Shown piece by piece: positions 19,101 to 27,767 of a stretch of DNA of 44,543 nt (positions are counted from its first letter, which is position 1; every line of letters starts with the position of its first letter). This DNA comes from Peristeroidobacter soli (GTDB taxonomy: Bacteria; Pseudomonadota; Gammaproteobacteria; Steroidobacterales; Steroidobacteraceae), in the NCBI RefSeq assembly GCF_004138485.1, contig NZ_RYEV01000013.1, positions 1 to 44,543 on the forward strand, given 5' to 3'. The notes under the pieces were generated by a model that saw only the letters and a program-made list of their open reading frames with translations, had not been told where the DNA came from and searched no databases. A program made the translations under genes and the position numbers.

Positions 19101-19454
19101 TACCTCTCCGATTCTTTGCATCGGGTGTCCATCGACATTCGTGAACGTTGTTCGCAATGACTCGTGCCGCGTGATGAGCCTGTCCAATGCCAGCTTAAGC
19201 GGTTGACGATGCAATGATCCTATGATCCTGACTGCGATTGCGATGTTGTATGCCGCACAGCCGCACTCCATCTGATCGACGAACCAGAGACGCTGCTGCG
19301 CCCAGGATGGCGTCATCACCGCATGATCAACGCGCGGAAGCGCTTCGATCGTTCTAGAGTGATCGGATTGTTGTTTGCGGAGCAACTCGAGAAGGTCGCG
19401 CCTATCCTGCGACAATGCATGGAGCCTTTCCGTAGCAGAAGGAGAATGGTCCAT
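16134..19454 (-). CDS. NRPS module C-A-T, predicted proline (second synthetase)
   Basis: A 1106-aa synthetase, starting 3 bases after the NRPS1 stop. Domains: condensation at about 45-480 (SWAQQRLWFVDQ; HHIISDG at 179-185), adenylation at about 500-1000, and carrier at about 1020-1095 with Ser1057 in FFELGGHS. Adenylation motifs include YTSGSTGMPKG (658-668), LSFDVAFQEIF (701-711), DVITAGEQL (772-780) and HNHYGPTESHVV (799-810). The by-eye code is D-V-Q-F-I-A-H-V-V-K, again proline-type, identical to NRPS3. By co-linearity it would add proline to the N-methyl-threonine made by NRPS1. There are no tailoring domains. The A and T domains look recently copied to or from NRPS3. Confidence 0.93.
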   Translation of the reverse strand: MDHSPSATERLHALSQDRRDLLELLRKQQSDHSRTIEALPRVDHAVMTPSWAQQRLWFVDQMECGCAAYNIAIAVRIIGSLHRQPLKLALDRLITRHESLRTTFTNVDGHPMQRIGEVHSFDLKEIDLSGYDASERSAHEHKQKREEVHEKFDLSAGPLIRGRLLRVRDQEHLLLITMHHIISDGWSMGVFFRELGELYAAHCAGRNSALEALPIQYADYAQWQRQWLHSEVLARQLNYWRSRLEGAAPELQLPTDRGRPSTHSFEGRNIWIVFDSETCSNVRAFAQRHRMTVFMVLYAAWAILLSRISNQEDVVIGTPIANRQRPELESLIGFFVNTLVLRVAVQADSELEAFLEQVKAVTLGAYENQDVPFERIVEMLQPERSRNRNPIFQTMLALQNAPKAELNLAGLTLTLEDGEDEPAMFDLFVSLEERGDEIVANVNYAVALFDQTTIERWMACFGELLRSMIRGAGGRIGDLTILPKDERHRVVSSFNGLTVQHPQSLLIHEQFEEQARRTPDRIAVLHDQQHVTYAELSERASCLARYLRALGVGPDQLVAICVERSVEMVVAVLGTLKAGGAYAPLDPNYPTERLQYMLEDAAPKVVLTQERLRSKLPAEQETVITLDTRWAAISRCTEKASSATELGLNWQSRVYVIYTSGSTGMPKGTAMTHAAMVNLIEWHRRVFSAAEGKRVLQFSALSFDVAFQEIFSTLCMGDTLVLLDEWLRRDARALMELLIEQSVERLFLPPLMLQSLAESFKDSGAVPTSLQDVITAGEQLRVSAEISSFFKRLRGCRLHNHYGPTESHVVTALTLSGSPDDWPVLPSIGRPLSNTQIYILDGGWQPAPIGVAGEIYIGGANVAREYFKRPALTAQRFIADPFCADAGRRLYRTGDLGRWRADGTLEYLGRNDDQVKIRGYRIELGEIEARLSTHAQVREVAAIVREDVPGEKRLVAYVTRRDEVGLGVEDLRAHLRALVPEHMVPSAFVILESLPLTPSGKLDRRALPIPEMGAYALEAYEAPQGEIEQAVAEIWQELLGVERIGRADNFFELGGHSLLGTRVIAHIRHLFDVELPLHVLFERPTIEGMSDWIAEEIGVDVSAEAL
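16280..17950 (-). repeat. Near-identical A-T coding repeat, copy 2 (in NRPS2)
   Basis: Partner of 12957-14627. The end at 17950 is sharp: both copies share CTCTGTG, and the sequences then diverge completely into different C-domain/linker sequence. The end at 16280 is equally sharp within the carrier domain. Confidence 0.9.
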
Positions 19455-19457
19455 ACC

Positions 19458-22400
19458 TCACCTATCGCGCAAACTGCGCATCAGCTCCTGCACTTCGTTG
19501 TCCGGCATGGTCGATACCCGTTCCAAAATTTTCTCCATCTCTTCCCCTCCCGCTTCGATCGCTTTCAGCAAGCTCGCTCTCCGCAGTTCATCCACTTTCG
19601 TTGCCAGCTGCTGCACAGTCGGGAACTCAAACAGCAGTCTCATTGGAATCTCTATTGCGAACGAAGACTGAATTCTCACCGCCAGCTGAGTGGCCAACAG
19701 CGAATGCCCCCCGAGCTCAAAGAAGTTGTCTTGTATTCCGACCTGATCGATTCGCAGCAGCTGTGCCCAGATCTCCACAAGCGCACGTTCCAATTCCGTA
19801 CGAGGCGCAACATACTCACCCAGCTCCTCGCCGCGACGCTGAGGTGCAGGGAACGCTCCTCGGTCCAGCTTCCCATTCACCGTGAGCGGAAACTGTTTCA
19901 GAGTCACCCAAGCTGCAGGGACCATGTAGTTTGGCACCCGCTCCCTGAGATACTCTCGCAGCTGAGGGATAAGTTGCATTCGATAGCCGTTTCCCAGCGG
20001 GTCATTAGCAAATGCGCTCAACGGCTTTGACGCAACATGTGCGGGCACTTCGAATGACGCGCCCTGGGAGCGATCCAAGAACAGCACCTCAAAGCTCCCG
20101 AGACATTCCGGCGAACTCCAACGGATCGCGACCTTGTAGTGATAGGCGTGCCCTAGTTGCCAGAGGTCCTCCGGATCAACTCCATCGAGGGAGTTGGTAG
20201 TCAATTGCCGCCGCAGCGCGCTCGCCTCTTGCTCGCCCTCACCGCCCTCGATCAATCGCTGAGCCAGCAACTCTCGAGCGAGCCTGGCGTTCGGGATCGA
20301 CCTCACACACCAACTTCCGCCCGCTCTGCCTCGCAGCAATGCCTGCAGTTCTTCCACAGAGTCGATGTCGGCACCCCATTCGAAGACATCGCAATCCGGT
20401 TTGGCGTCGGCAATCTCCTCTGTGTATAAGACCACGTCATAACGATAACGCGTCAGTTCGTTCGCTCCTTTACCGCGCTTCAGCAGCACCTCCGCGGCGC
20501 TGATGCCTGCCAAGCGGTGCGGTAAAACGTAGAAGAGGAGCGGATCAATCACCAGTTCCTTCTCCTGCTCTACCGCCCGAACCACTCGCTTCCTCAGCTG
20601 ATTTGCCCTGACTGTGGCATTTGCCTTGTTCAGTTGAACCGCCGCATGAAACACGCCTAGCAATGGCAGATGGCGCACGTCTCCTATAAAGATCTTTCCA
20701 CCTGGGCTCAGCAGGCGGACGCACTCGCCTATCACCGCCACCAAGTAATCAATGGTGGGGAAATACTGCACCACTGAGTTCAACACCACCGTATCGTAGG
20801 AGCCCGCTTTGAGATCGGAGAGTTCCATCGCCGATCGATGCAATAGCTCGACCTGTTGTAGGTCTGCGCGGCGGTCTATCCACAGGCGCAGGCTCGACAG
20901 GGCAGCACGTGAGAGATCGGTTGCCGTATACCTCTCACAATGCGGCGCTAAGCGTTGCAGCACCAACCCCACGCCGCATCCCACCTCGAGGACTCTCCTT
21001 GGATGGAGAGACTTGATGCGATCGATCGTGTATTCCAGCCATTCCTGCATTTCATACTCGGGAATCGGCTGACCCGTGTAGCTGCTATTCCATCCGACGA
21101 AGCTCGGACCCGACGCCTGCGCTCCATACGTTTCGTCGTAAAGTGCCTCCCACTGCGCCACAATTTCGTCATCCACACCCTCTTCACTGGCGACCACTTG
21201 TTGATCGTGCACTCGCTCGCGATCCGGCACGATGTACGCCACCAATCGCCTCTCCCCGGGATCATCCTCGCGCACAATGACCGCCGCTTCGTGGACCTGA
21301 GGATGACGCGCGAGCTGCCGCTCAATCTCTCCCAGCTCGATGCGATAACCTCGAATCTTGACTTGAGAGTCATTACGTCCCAGATACTCAATGTCACCAT
21401 CGGCGCACCAACGACCAAGATCTCCGGTTCTGTATAGGCGCCCGCCCGAATCAGCAGAGAACGAATCCGGCGTAAACCGCTGCGCGGTCAATCCCGGTCT
21501 CGCAAGGTATCCGCGAGCAACTCCGGCCCCTCCCACGTAAATCTCCCCTGCGGCTCCAATCGGCACAGGTTGCCTGCGTTGATCGAGTATGTAGATTTGA
21601 AGATCGGGGATGGGCCTTCCAATTACGCTGGCTCGATCCAGCTCGATTTCGGCCCTCGTCAACGGACGGTAAGTGACATGAACCGTCGTCTCCGTAATCC
21701 CATACATGTTCACCAGCTGAGGCCTTTCTGCTCCGTTCCGGGCCACCCAAGGCCGCAACATACGTAAATCGAGCCGCTCACCACCAAAGATGACCAGACG
21801 CAATGAGCTCTTTGATGTGCTCCGGACTTGCGAGTCGATCAGCTGAGCGAATGCGCTTGGCGTCTGATTCAGCACGGTTACGCACTCTTCACACAGCAGG
21901 CGATAGAACTCATCCGAGGAACGTGCCGTGAGGTATGGAACCACGACAACGCGCCCGCCATACAGAAGAGCCCCCCAGAGTTCCCAAACAGAGAAATCAA
22001 AAGCCACAGAGTGAAACAGCGTCCATACATCACGTTGGTCGAAGCCAAACCACGCATGGGTCGCGATGAACAGTCTGGCGACATTCCGATGCTCAACTGC
22101 GACACCCTTTGGGTCCCCCGTAGATCCGGAGGTATAGATGACGTACGCCAAGCGCCCGGCCGAAAGTTCATTACGCGTCGAAACCAAGTCGCTAGTCTCT
22201 CTGGCTGCAATCGCCTCCCACTCCGCATCCATCGCAACCACTTCGACCAACTCACTCGGCAACCTTCCCCGAACACCTTCTTCGGTCAGCACCAACGCGG
22301 GCACCGCATCCCTCAGCATGTACGCCAGCCTTTCCGGAGGATAGGCGGGATCCATTGGCACGTACGCCCCGCCGGCCTTTAGAATGGCAAGAATCGCCAC

Positions 22401-25400
22401 AACCATATTCAATCCGCGGTCCATACAAAGGCCTACTAGCTGATCCGGCCCTACCCCTTTACCCTTCAGAAACCGCGCAAGTTGGTTTGCTTTCCGATTC
22501 AGTTCAGCATATGTCAATCTATTGTCTTCAAAGGTGACCGCAATAGAGTCTGGCGCACGCTCCACCTGTGCCTCGAAAAGCTCGTGAAGCAATGCTCCCT
22601 TCGAAGAGGGGTCACCTGACCGGCTGAACGACCCAATGATCTGCTGACGCTCGGCGTCGGGCAGAATCGATAGACCTAGAGAGGGCGCCTGCAATTCGGA
22701 CTCCAGTGCGCCAACGAGCGACTGCACCGCTGTAGCGAGATAGGAAATGACCCTCCTCGGATCGATGCGCAAAGCCGTTTGCGCCGTCAATCCGAAACCC
22801 AAACCTAAGTCGTCCACAGTCATAGTAATCGGGTAGCTCGTACGATATTGACTGGCCAGCAGCTCAACTCCCGGAGCTCGCGCCCACTCCGTGCCAGGGT
22901 CTACTTCATTGTGCCGATAGTTCAACACTGCGCTGAAGAGCGGAGGCGATCCCACAATACCGCTACAACGCTGCGCCACCGCCAACGACGACTGCTCGTG
23001 GCTCAACAGCTCTCCAAGTTCCTGGTGTACTTGCCGCAGCAGCGCCTGCGCTGCGACATCGCGAAGTTTCACTCGCAAAGGAAGCGTGTTGATGAACATT
23101 CCAATCATCGGGCGCGCTCCTACACCTCCCTGGAACCTCCCCAACAGCACCGTTCCGAACACGACATCATCTCGGCTGGAGCTGTGGGCGACCACCATTG
23201 CCCAGGCCGCATGAAAGAGAACCGCGGCCCCTACACCGAAGTGCTTCGCCTGAACTCGCACACGCTGGGCTAAAGAGGATTCCAAGTGGCTGCGCGCCTC
23301 TTCAATGCCGCTACCATCTCCGTGAACATCGAGCAACCCAAAAGGCGCGGTCGTCTCCGAGATATCCCCCAGCTTTCTCGAGAAGAACGCCTCAGCCGCG
23401 CGACCATCCGAACGCGACAACACTCTCCAGACGTGCTCGCGATATGCACTCGGGCTCGGCAGTTCCATTGCTGGGCCTGCAAAGCAGCTCACAGCCTCAG
23501 AAATCAGAATTTTTAGAGATGCTTCATCGTCGATCATGTGATGCATCTGGAGCAGCACAAGGCACCCGCCGCCACGCGGGTCTTGAGCGAACTGCAAACT
23601 CAGGAGAGGTGGTTTCCGCAGATCCATTCGACGACCGCTGACACTCATCCATTCGTCTATGAAGTCAGCCACCGGCCGATCTGAACCAATCGCGACCTCC
23701 TCCACGTTCAGCGCAGCTCGTCGGAGGACGACCTGTACTGGTTGCTCCAACTGCTCCCACAGAATCGAAGTTCGTAGAATGTCGTGCCGATCGATCACTC
23801 GCTGCAGTGCTGAGACCAATCGGTACACCTGCTCGCTAGACCGCAGCGACAGCAATGTAAGCTGCACGTATGCATCGCCCGCTTGTTCGTCGAGCAGATG
23901 ATGGAACAGCATTCCCTCCTGCAGCGGGAGCAACGGGTAGATATCCTTGATATTTGCCGCACCGCCCGGCACGATTCTCACGATCGCCTCTACGTGCGCC
24001 GCCGTCAATGCAATCATCGGCAGCATCTCGGGCGTAATGAAGCCACACTCTTCCGGAATTCTGTTTGGCGGCACCTCAACGGGTATCACCGGCTCCTCGC
24101 TTATAACTGACGCGAGATCGGATAGAACTGGATGCGCGTAGACACGGGAAACTGGGATGACCCGATTCTCTTCGCGCAGGCGCTCCATCATCTCTGCAAT
24201 CATCAGCGAGTGACCGCCCAGTTCAAAGAAATTGTCGTGGCGGGATATCTTCGCAATGCCCAACAACTCACGCCAAACCCTTGCGATGACCCGCTCCGCC
24301 TCCCCTTGCGGCTCTTCAAACGCACTGCTTACATATGCCTCTCGCTCCGGCTTCGGAAGACGGTATCGATCCAATTTTCCGCTCGGCGTGCGCGGAAAGC
24401 TCTTCAGAACAGTAATTGAACTTGGAACCATGTGCTCCGGCAACGCAGTCCGCAAGTTCAAGCGCAATTCCTCGACGGCTTTGTCGTTATCATCGCGCAG
24501 AGTCACGTACGCCATCAGCTGCGCTCCAATCGGTGTCCCACCGTCGTGCATAACTACCGCCGCTTCACGAACTTTCATATTTCTCAGTATCTGTGCTTCG
24601 ATCTCACCCAATTCGATTCGAGCCCCACGGACCTTGACTTGACGGTCTTTGCGCCCCAAATACTCGATAGTTCCATCCTTGCGCCATCGCCCCCGATCTC
24701 CGCTCCTATAAATGCGACCTCCGCCTTCTGTGCAGAATGGATCGGCTATGAAGCATTCCGCAGTTGCCCCCCCCCGATTCAGGTATCCACGCGCGACGCC
24801 CACACCTCCAATGTATAACTCTCCAACGACCCCCACCGGCGACGGCCGGAGTAGGCGATCAAGGATGTAAACCTTCGAGTTTGCTATCGGCCTACCAATC
24901 GATGGACGCGATCCTTCTGAATTTTTGACCAGGTAATAGGTGGCATCCGCCGCCACCTCCGATGACCCATATATATTTACAAAGCTGCACGATGGGAATC
25001 GCGCCTCCATCTCGCTGAGCAACTGTTCGGGCAGTTCCTCCCCGCTGAAAGTCCAGCTCCGCACACCACGGAGGAAAACTTCAGACTGAGCACAATCGAC
25101 CAGAGACCTCGCTAGAGAAGGCACAGTTATGAGGCGCGTGACGCGCTCGCGCTCGATCAATCGTGCCACTGACGGAATATCGCGAGCTGCGCCCGCCGGA
25201 GCTATCACCAGCGGGCGGCCGTGCGATAGTGGTCCGAAGATTTCGAAGATGGCATCCACAAAGCCGATCGAGGTCTTGTGGATACAAATGTCATCGTCCC
25301 GGAAGGCGCCGATCGCCTCTTGTGCCGAGATTCGATTGACCATGCCACGGTGCTCCCCTAGCACCCCTTTCGGCTTTCCAGACGACCCAGAGGTATAGAT

Positions 25401-26495
25401 TACATATGCAAGATTCCTCGGGGTCACCTGCACCAGGCCTCGGCCGAGGTTCTCGTGCTCGCCGTCTATCAGCGCCGACGATCCACTCTGTAACAACACA
25501 ACATCGCGCGCCACGTCTGCCAGCGTGCTCAACAGTCGCTCCTGCGTCAGCAGCACGCAAGGATCCGCATCTTCAATCATTGATCGAAGGCGCGCGTTTG
25601 GGTAGCCCGGATCTAGAGGCAGATAGGCTCCTCCCGCCTTCAAAACTGCGAGCAATGCGACTACCAACGCCGCACCCGGCTCGATACATACACCGACAAT
25701 TCTATCTGGGCCTACCCCCCGCGCCCTCAGCTGCAATGCAAAATGATTTGCTAATCTGTTGAGTCTTGTGTACGTGATCTCCTCCCCTTCAAACTTCAGT
25801 GCAATCGCATTCGGCACACGATCCACTTGCTCCTCGAAGAGCTCGTGTACTAGCGATTGCTGCCGATAGCTCATTTCAGTATTGTTGAACTCCGATGTTA
25901 CTTTATCCCTCTCGGCCTCAGCTAAAGTTGCCAGATCGCAGATCCTCTTTTCCGGATACTGAGCAAGCTCCTCCAGCATTACGCCCAACGATTCGGCAAT
26001 TCGATCGACCATTTCCTTTCCAGCGCGCCCGTTCAAGTTCCCTAGTGATATCTTCGCTCTTTCCGCCTCCCCCTCCAATGACATCCACAATATATTCTCT
26101 CCATCTCCGCGCTCGTGACCACTTCCTTCTGACACGCTCACTCTCATTCGATCGATCAGGTCCGATACGGTTAGCTCATCCACACTCTCAAGCGCATTGA
26201 TGCTGGCTAGCGCAGAGAGTTGTTGTTCATCTCTCCTACTTTCATTTCCAATGCCAGCAGCCGATGCTTGCTCTATGTTCTCTCCCCATGTGCTCAGAAG
26301 GCCTATCAACAGGCTATGCACTACCATTACCGAGGGTACGCCATGCGCTCCCGCCAACTCTCGCATTCGCTGCGTAACTTGCGAGGAGACCGTAAACTCC
26401 GACCGCCCTTCCGAAAGCCGAAGCCTCACCTGATACGATTCCCGCACCAATGCATCTCGACCCGAGAACTCGGGGGAAATTTGTGTGCTCACCAT
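19458..26495 (-). CDS. Two-module NRPS: (C remnant)-A-T-C-A-MT-T, predicted beta-Ala then N-Me-Thr
   Basis: A 2345-aa protein when started at the ATG at 26495, which has TTGGAG just upstream; a longer frame to 26606 would overlap panD. Domains: C-terminal half of a condensation domain (about 12-195, no HHxxxDG); A1 (about 215-705); carrier T1 (Ser763); condensation C2 (about 850-1290, YPLLPLQEGMLFHHLL and HHMIDDE at 985-991); A2 (about 1300-1755); N-methyltransferase inserted in A2 (about 1770-2050, VLEVGCGVGLVLQRLAPHC and NSVVQYFP); carrier T2 (Ser2265). The A1 code by eye is V-D-F-I-T-S-I-A-D-K: Val/Asp in place of the usual Asp235 pattern is the mark of beta-amino-acid domains, and it resembles the published beta-alanine code VDWVISLADK. 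The A2 code D-F-W-N-I-G-M-V-H-K is the threonine code. No epimerase. First synthetase of the operon, 43 bases after panD. Confidence 0.93.
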   Translation of the reverse strand: MVSTQISPEFSGRDALVRESYQVRLRLSEGRSEFTVSSQVTQRMRELAGAHGVPSVMVVHSLLIGLLSTWGENIEQASAAGIGNESRRDEQQLSALASINALESVDELTVSDLIDRMRVSVSEGSGHERGDGENILWMSLEGEAERAKISLGNLNGRAGKEMVDRIAESLGVMLEELAQYPEKRICDLATLAEAERDKVTSEFNNTEMSYRQQSLVHELFEEQVDRVPNAIALKFEGEEITYTRLNRLANHFALQLRARGVGPDRIVGVCIEPGAALVVALLAVLKAGGAYLPLDPGYPNARLRSMIEDADPCVLLTQERLLSTLADVARDVVLLQSGSSALIDGEHENLGRGLVQVTPRNLAYVIYTSGSSGKPKGVLGEHRGMVNRISAQEAIGAFRDDDICIHKTSIGFVDAIFEIFGPLSHGRPLVIAPAGAARDIPSVARLIERERVTRLITVPSLARSLVDCAQSEVFLRGVRSWTFSGEELPEQLLSEMEARFPSCSFVNIYGSSEVAADATYYLVKNSEGSRPSIGRPIANSKVYILDRLLRPSPVGVVGELYIGGVGVARGYLNRGGATAECFIADPFCTEGGGRIYRSGDRGRWRKDGTIEYLGRKDRQVKVRGARIELGEIEAQILRNMKVREAAVVMHDGGTPIGAQLMAYVTLRDDNDKAVEELRLNLRTALPEHMVPSSITVLKSFPRTPSGKLDRYRLPKPEREAYVSSAFEEPQGEAERVIARVWRELLGIAKISRHDNFFELGGHSLMIAEMMERLREENRVIPVSRVYAHPVLSDLASVISEEPVIPVEVPPNRIPEECGFITPEMLPMIALTAAHVEAIVRIVPGGAANIKDIYPLLPLQEGMLFHHLLDEQAGDAYVQLTLLSLRSSEQVYRLVSALQRVIDRHDILRTSILWEQLEQPVQVVLRRAALNVEEVAIGSDRPVADFIDEWMSVSGRRMDLRKPPLLSLQFAQDPRGGGCLVLLQMHHMIDDEASLKILISEAVSCFAGPAMELPSPSAYREHVWRVLSRSDGRAAEAFFSRKLGDISETTAPFGLLDVHGDGSGIEEARSHLESSLAQRVRVQAKHFGVGAAVLFHAAWAMVVAHSSSRDDVVFGTVLLGRFQGGVGARPMIGMFINTLPLRVKLRDVAAQALLRQVHQELGELLSHEQSSLAVAQRCSGIVGSPPLFSAVLNYRHNEVDPGTEWARAPGVELLASQYRTSYPITMTVDDLGLGFGLTAQTALRIDPRRVISYLATAVQSLVGALESELQAPSLGLSILPDAERQQIIGSFSRSGDPSSKGALLHELFEAQVERAPDSIAVTFEDNRLTYAELNRKANQLARFLKGKGVGPDQLVGLCMDRGLNMVVAILAILKAGGAYVPMDPAYPPERLAYMLRDAVPALVLTEEGVRGRLPSELVEVVAMDAEWEAIAARETSDLVSTRNELSAGRLAYVIYTSGSTGDPKGVAVEHRNVARLFIATHAWFGFDQRDVWTLFHSVAFDFSVWELWGALLYGGRVVVVPYLTARSSDEFYRLLCEECVTVLNQTPSAFAQLIDSQVRSTSKSSLRLVIFGGERLDLRMLRPWVARNGAERPQLVNMYGITETTVHVTYRPLTRAEIELDRASVIGRPIPDLQIYILDQRRQPVPIGAAGEIYVGGAGVARGYLARPGLTAQRFTPDSFSADSGGRLYRTGDLGRWCADGDIEYLGRNDSQVKIRGYRIELGEIERQLARHPQVHEAAVIVREDDPGERRLVAYIVPDRERVHDQQVVASEEGVDDEIVAQWEALYDETYGAQASGPSFVGWNSSYTGQPIPEYEMQEWLEYTIDRIKSLHPRRVLEVGCGVGLVLQRLAPHCERYTATDLSRAALSSLRLWIDRRADLQQVELLHRSAMELSDLKAGSYDTVVLNSVVQYFPTIDYLVAVIGECVRLLSPGGKIFIGDVRHLPLLGVFHAAVQLNKANATVRANQLRKRVVRAVEQEKELVIDPLLFYVLPHRLAGISAAEVLLKRGKGANELTRYRYDVVLYTEEIADAKPDCDVFEWGADIDSVEELQALLRGRAGGSWCVRSIPNARLARELLAQRLIEGGEGEQEASALRRQLTTNSLDGVDPEDLWQLGHAYHYKVAIRWSSPECLGSFEVLFLDRSQGASFEVPAHVASKPLSAFANDPLGNGYRMQLIPQLREYLRERVPNYMVPAAWVTLKQFPLTVNGKLDRGAFPAPQRRGEELGEYVAPRTELERALVEIWAQLLRIDQVGIQDNFFELGGHSLLATQLAVRIQSSFAIEIPMRLLFEFPTVQQLATKVDELRRASLLKAIEAGGEEMEKILERVSTMPDNEVQELMRSLRDR

Positions 26496-26538
26496 TGTGC
26501 TCCAACAAGCAGGGCGACGCGTTCCGATAGAGGAGGAG

Positions 26539-26916
26539 TTACTCGGCTTTCGCCGCCCGAACGATCTTATGTTCGGCCCTGTTATCGTCGTCAACCAAAA
26601 CGACAATCGGTTGATATGCCTTCATCTCTTCTGATTCATAGCTTGAGTACGCGCAGATGATCAGATGATCTCCGATTGCAGCTTTGCGGGCTGCGGCACC
26701 ATTGAGACAAATCTCACCGCTTCCTCGACGCGACTTTATTGCATAAGTCGTGAATCGCTCCCCATTCTCTACGTTATAAATCTCTAAGTGCTGGAACTCG
26801 CGTATTCCAGATCGCTCTAGCAGGTCATCGTCGATACCGCATGAGCCTTCGTAATGTAGATCCGCTCGTGTGACGCGCACGCGATGTAGTTTTGCTTGCA
26901 GCAGGGTTATCCGCAT
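26539..26916 (-). CDS. panD: Aspartate 1-decarboxylase (beta-alanine synthesis)
   Basis: A 125-aa pyruvoyl enzyme precursor that converts L-aspartate to beta-alanine in the cytoplasm. All hallmark residues are visible: K9, the self-cleavage site G24-S25 in HYEGSCGIDD (Ser25 becomes the pyruvoyl group), R54 and Y58 in GERFTTYAI, and N72-GAAA. The length is normal. GAGG lies 7 bases before the ATG. PanD normally feeds pantothenate synthesis beside panB and panC, but those are absent. Here it directly precedes an NRPS whose first adenylation domain looks beta-alanine-specific, so it probably supplies that starter unit. First gene of the biosynthetic operon as it now stands. Confidence 0.95.
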   Translation of the reverse strand: MRITLLQAKLHRVRVTRADLHYEGSCGIDDDLLERSGIREFQHLEIYNVENGERFTTYAIKSRRGSGEICLNGAAARKAAIGDHLIICAYSSYESEEMKAYQPIVVLVDDDNRAEHKIVRAAKAE

Positions 26917-27259
26917 AGGTATACCTCAAGAGAAGTAGGCAGCGTCGGCCAGGCTAGTCGCTCGGTAACGGGCATCTGTGACTCTCACCCTGGAATTCCG
27001 TCTCAACTGACGACACCGCGAGCTAAGGCTATGAGACACATGACATGACCAACCCGATAAGCGTACTTGAGTGCGTGATTCTGGATATGTCGGCAGACGA
27101 TATCGTCCTAACTTGTTGACTTTTGTATCTATCACAGAGGTTTCCGAGCATCGCTTATTCACTTGTTCTCTTGTCCGCTGAACATTGGCCCTTCTTCTGA
27201 CATGCTCGGCTTGTTGATGGCTGTCAGGAACCGCCTGTTTTTGGCGATGGCGCGTGTGT
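26917..27259 (-). promoter_or_regulatory. Leader/promoter region of the panD-NRPS operon
   Basis: This stretch of non-coding DNA upstream of panD ends at IS-derived repeats. It must supply the promoter for the operon unless transcription enters from the IS or from the upstream cassette. A perfect 12-base palindrome, GACGATATCGTC, lies at 27096-27107 and could be an operator, but it is short enough to be chance. No convincing -35/-10 pair was found. A long antisense frame here continues from the IS and is not a gene. Confidence 0.35.
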
Positions 27260-27324
27260 ATTCCGCCTGATGTCGGCCCCTGATTCCGCTGCATGCCGGC
27301 TCCCGATTCCGCGGCATGCCGGCC
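27260..27324 (+). repeat. Three 23-bp direct repeats (IS21-type end sites)
   Basis: Three copies of a motif close to ATTCCGCGGCATGCCGGCC start at 27260, 27283 and 27306, giving an exact 23-base period. Such arrays of transposase-binding sites are characteristic of the ends of IS21-family elements. No istA or istB is attached, so this looks like a solo IS end stranded upstream of panD. Confidence 0.7.
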
Positions 27325-27425
27325 CCCTCCCAAGGGCCGGCTGGAGGCTGTGGATAAACGCTGGGCCGGCCTAGAATTTCCTTGGACACCATTTTGGGCC
27401 AAAGTAGTGGCTGGAGGAGTGTCCG

Positions 27426-27767
27426 ATGGCAAAGAAGAATTCCGGTGTGAATGAGGTAGAGCGTGGCCGCTGGTCGGCCAGGAAGAAGTCGGAGGCGGTG
27501 CTGCGACTTCTGAAGGGCGAGGATCTGGATACGTTGTCGCGGGAGCTGAAGGTGAATGCGGCGACGTTGTCCGGCTGGCGCGATGTCTTTCTGGAGAATG
27601 GCCTGGCGGGATTGAAGAGCCGCGAGGTGGATTCGCGCGACGAGAAGATCGCGCAGTTGCAGAAGGCGCTTGGCGCGACGACGTTACGACTTGAGGTCGC
27701 TCGTGAAGTGATCGACGTGTATGAGAGGAAAGCGGGCCCTTTAGCGCCTGGGAAGTCGAAGCTGTGA
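27426..27767 (+). CDS. IS3-family transposase OrfA
   Basis: A 113-aa helix-turn-helix protein with GGAGGAG a few bases before the ATG. SARKKSEAVLRLLKGEDLDT and LKVNAATLSGWRDVF form the DNA-binding helices, and DEKIAQLQKALGATTLRLEV is the leucine-zipper-like region of IS3 OrfA proteins. It overlaps the orfB start by 4 bases, where full-length transposase is usually made by frameshifting. It is intact, but useless alone because orfB is broken. Confidence 0.85.
   Translation: MAKKNSGVNEVERGRWSARKKSEAVLRLLKGEDLDTLSRELKVNAATLSGWRDVFLENGLAGLKSREVDSRDEKIAQLQKALGATTLRLEVAREVIDVYERKAGPLAPGKSKL

Noticed and set aside
26496-26606. Longer N-terminus for NRPS1 starting at 26606
   Set aside because: It would overlap panD, lacks a ribosome-binding site and is not NRPS-like; the ATG at 26495 has TTGGAG correctly spaced.
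27096-27107. 12-base palindrome GACGATATCGTC as a firm operator
   Set aside because: It appears once, is short and has no matching regulator in the window; kept only as a mention.
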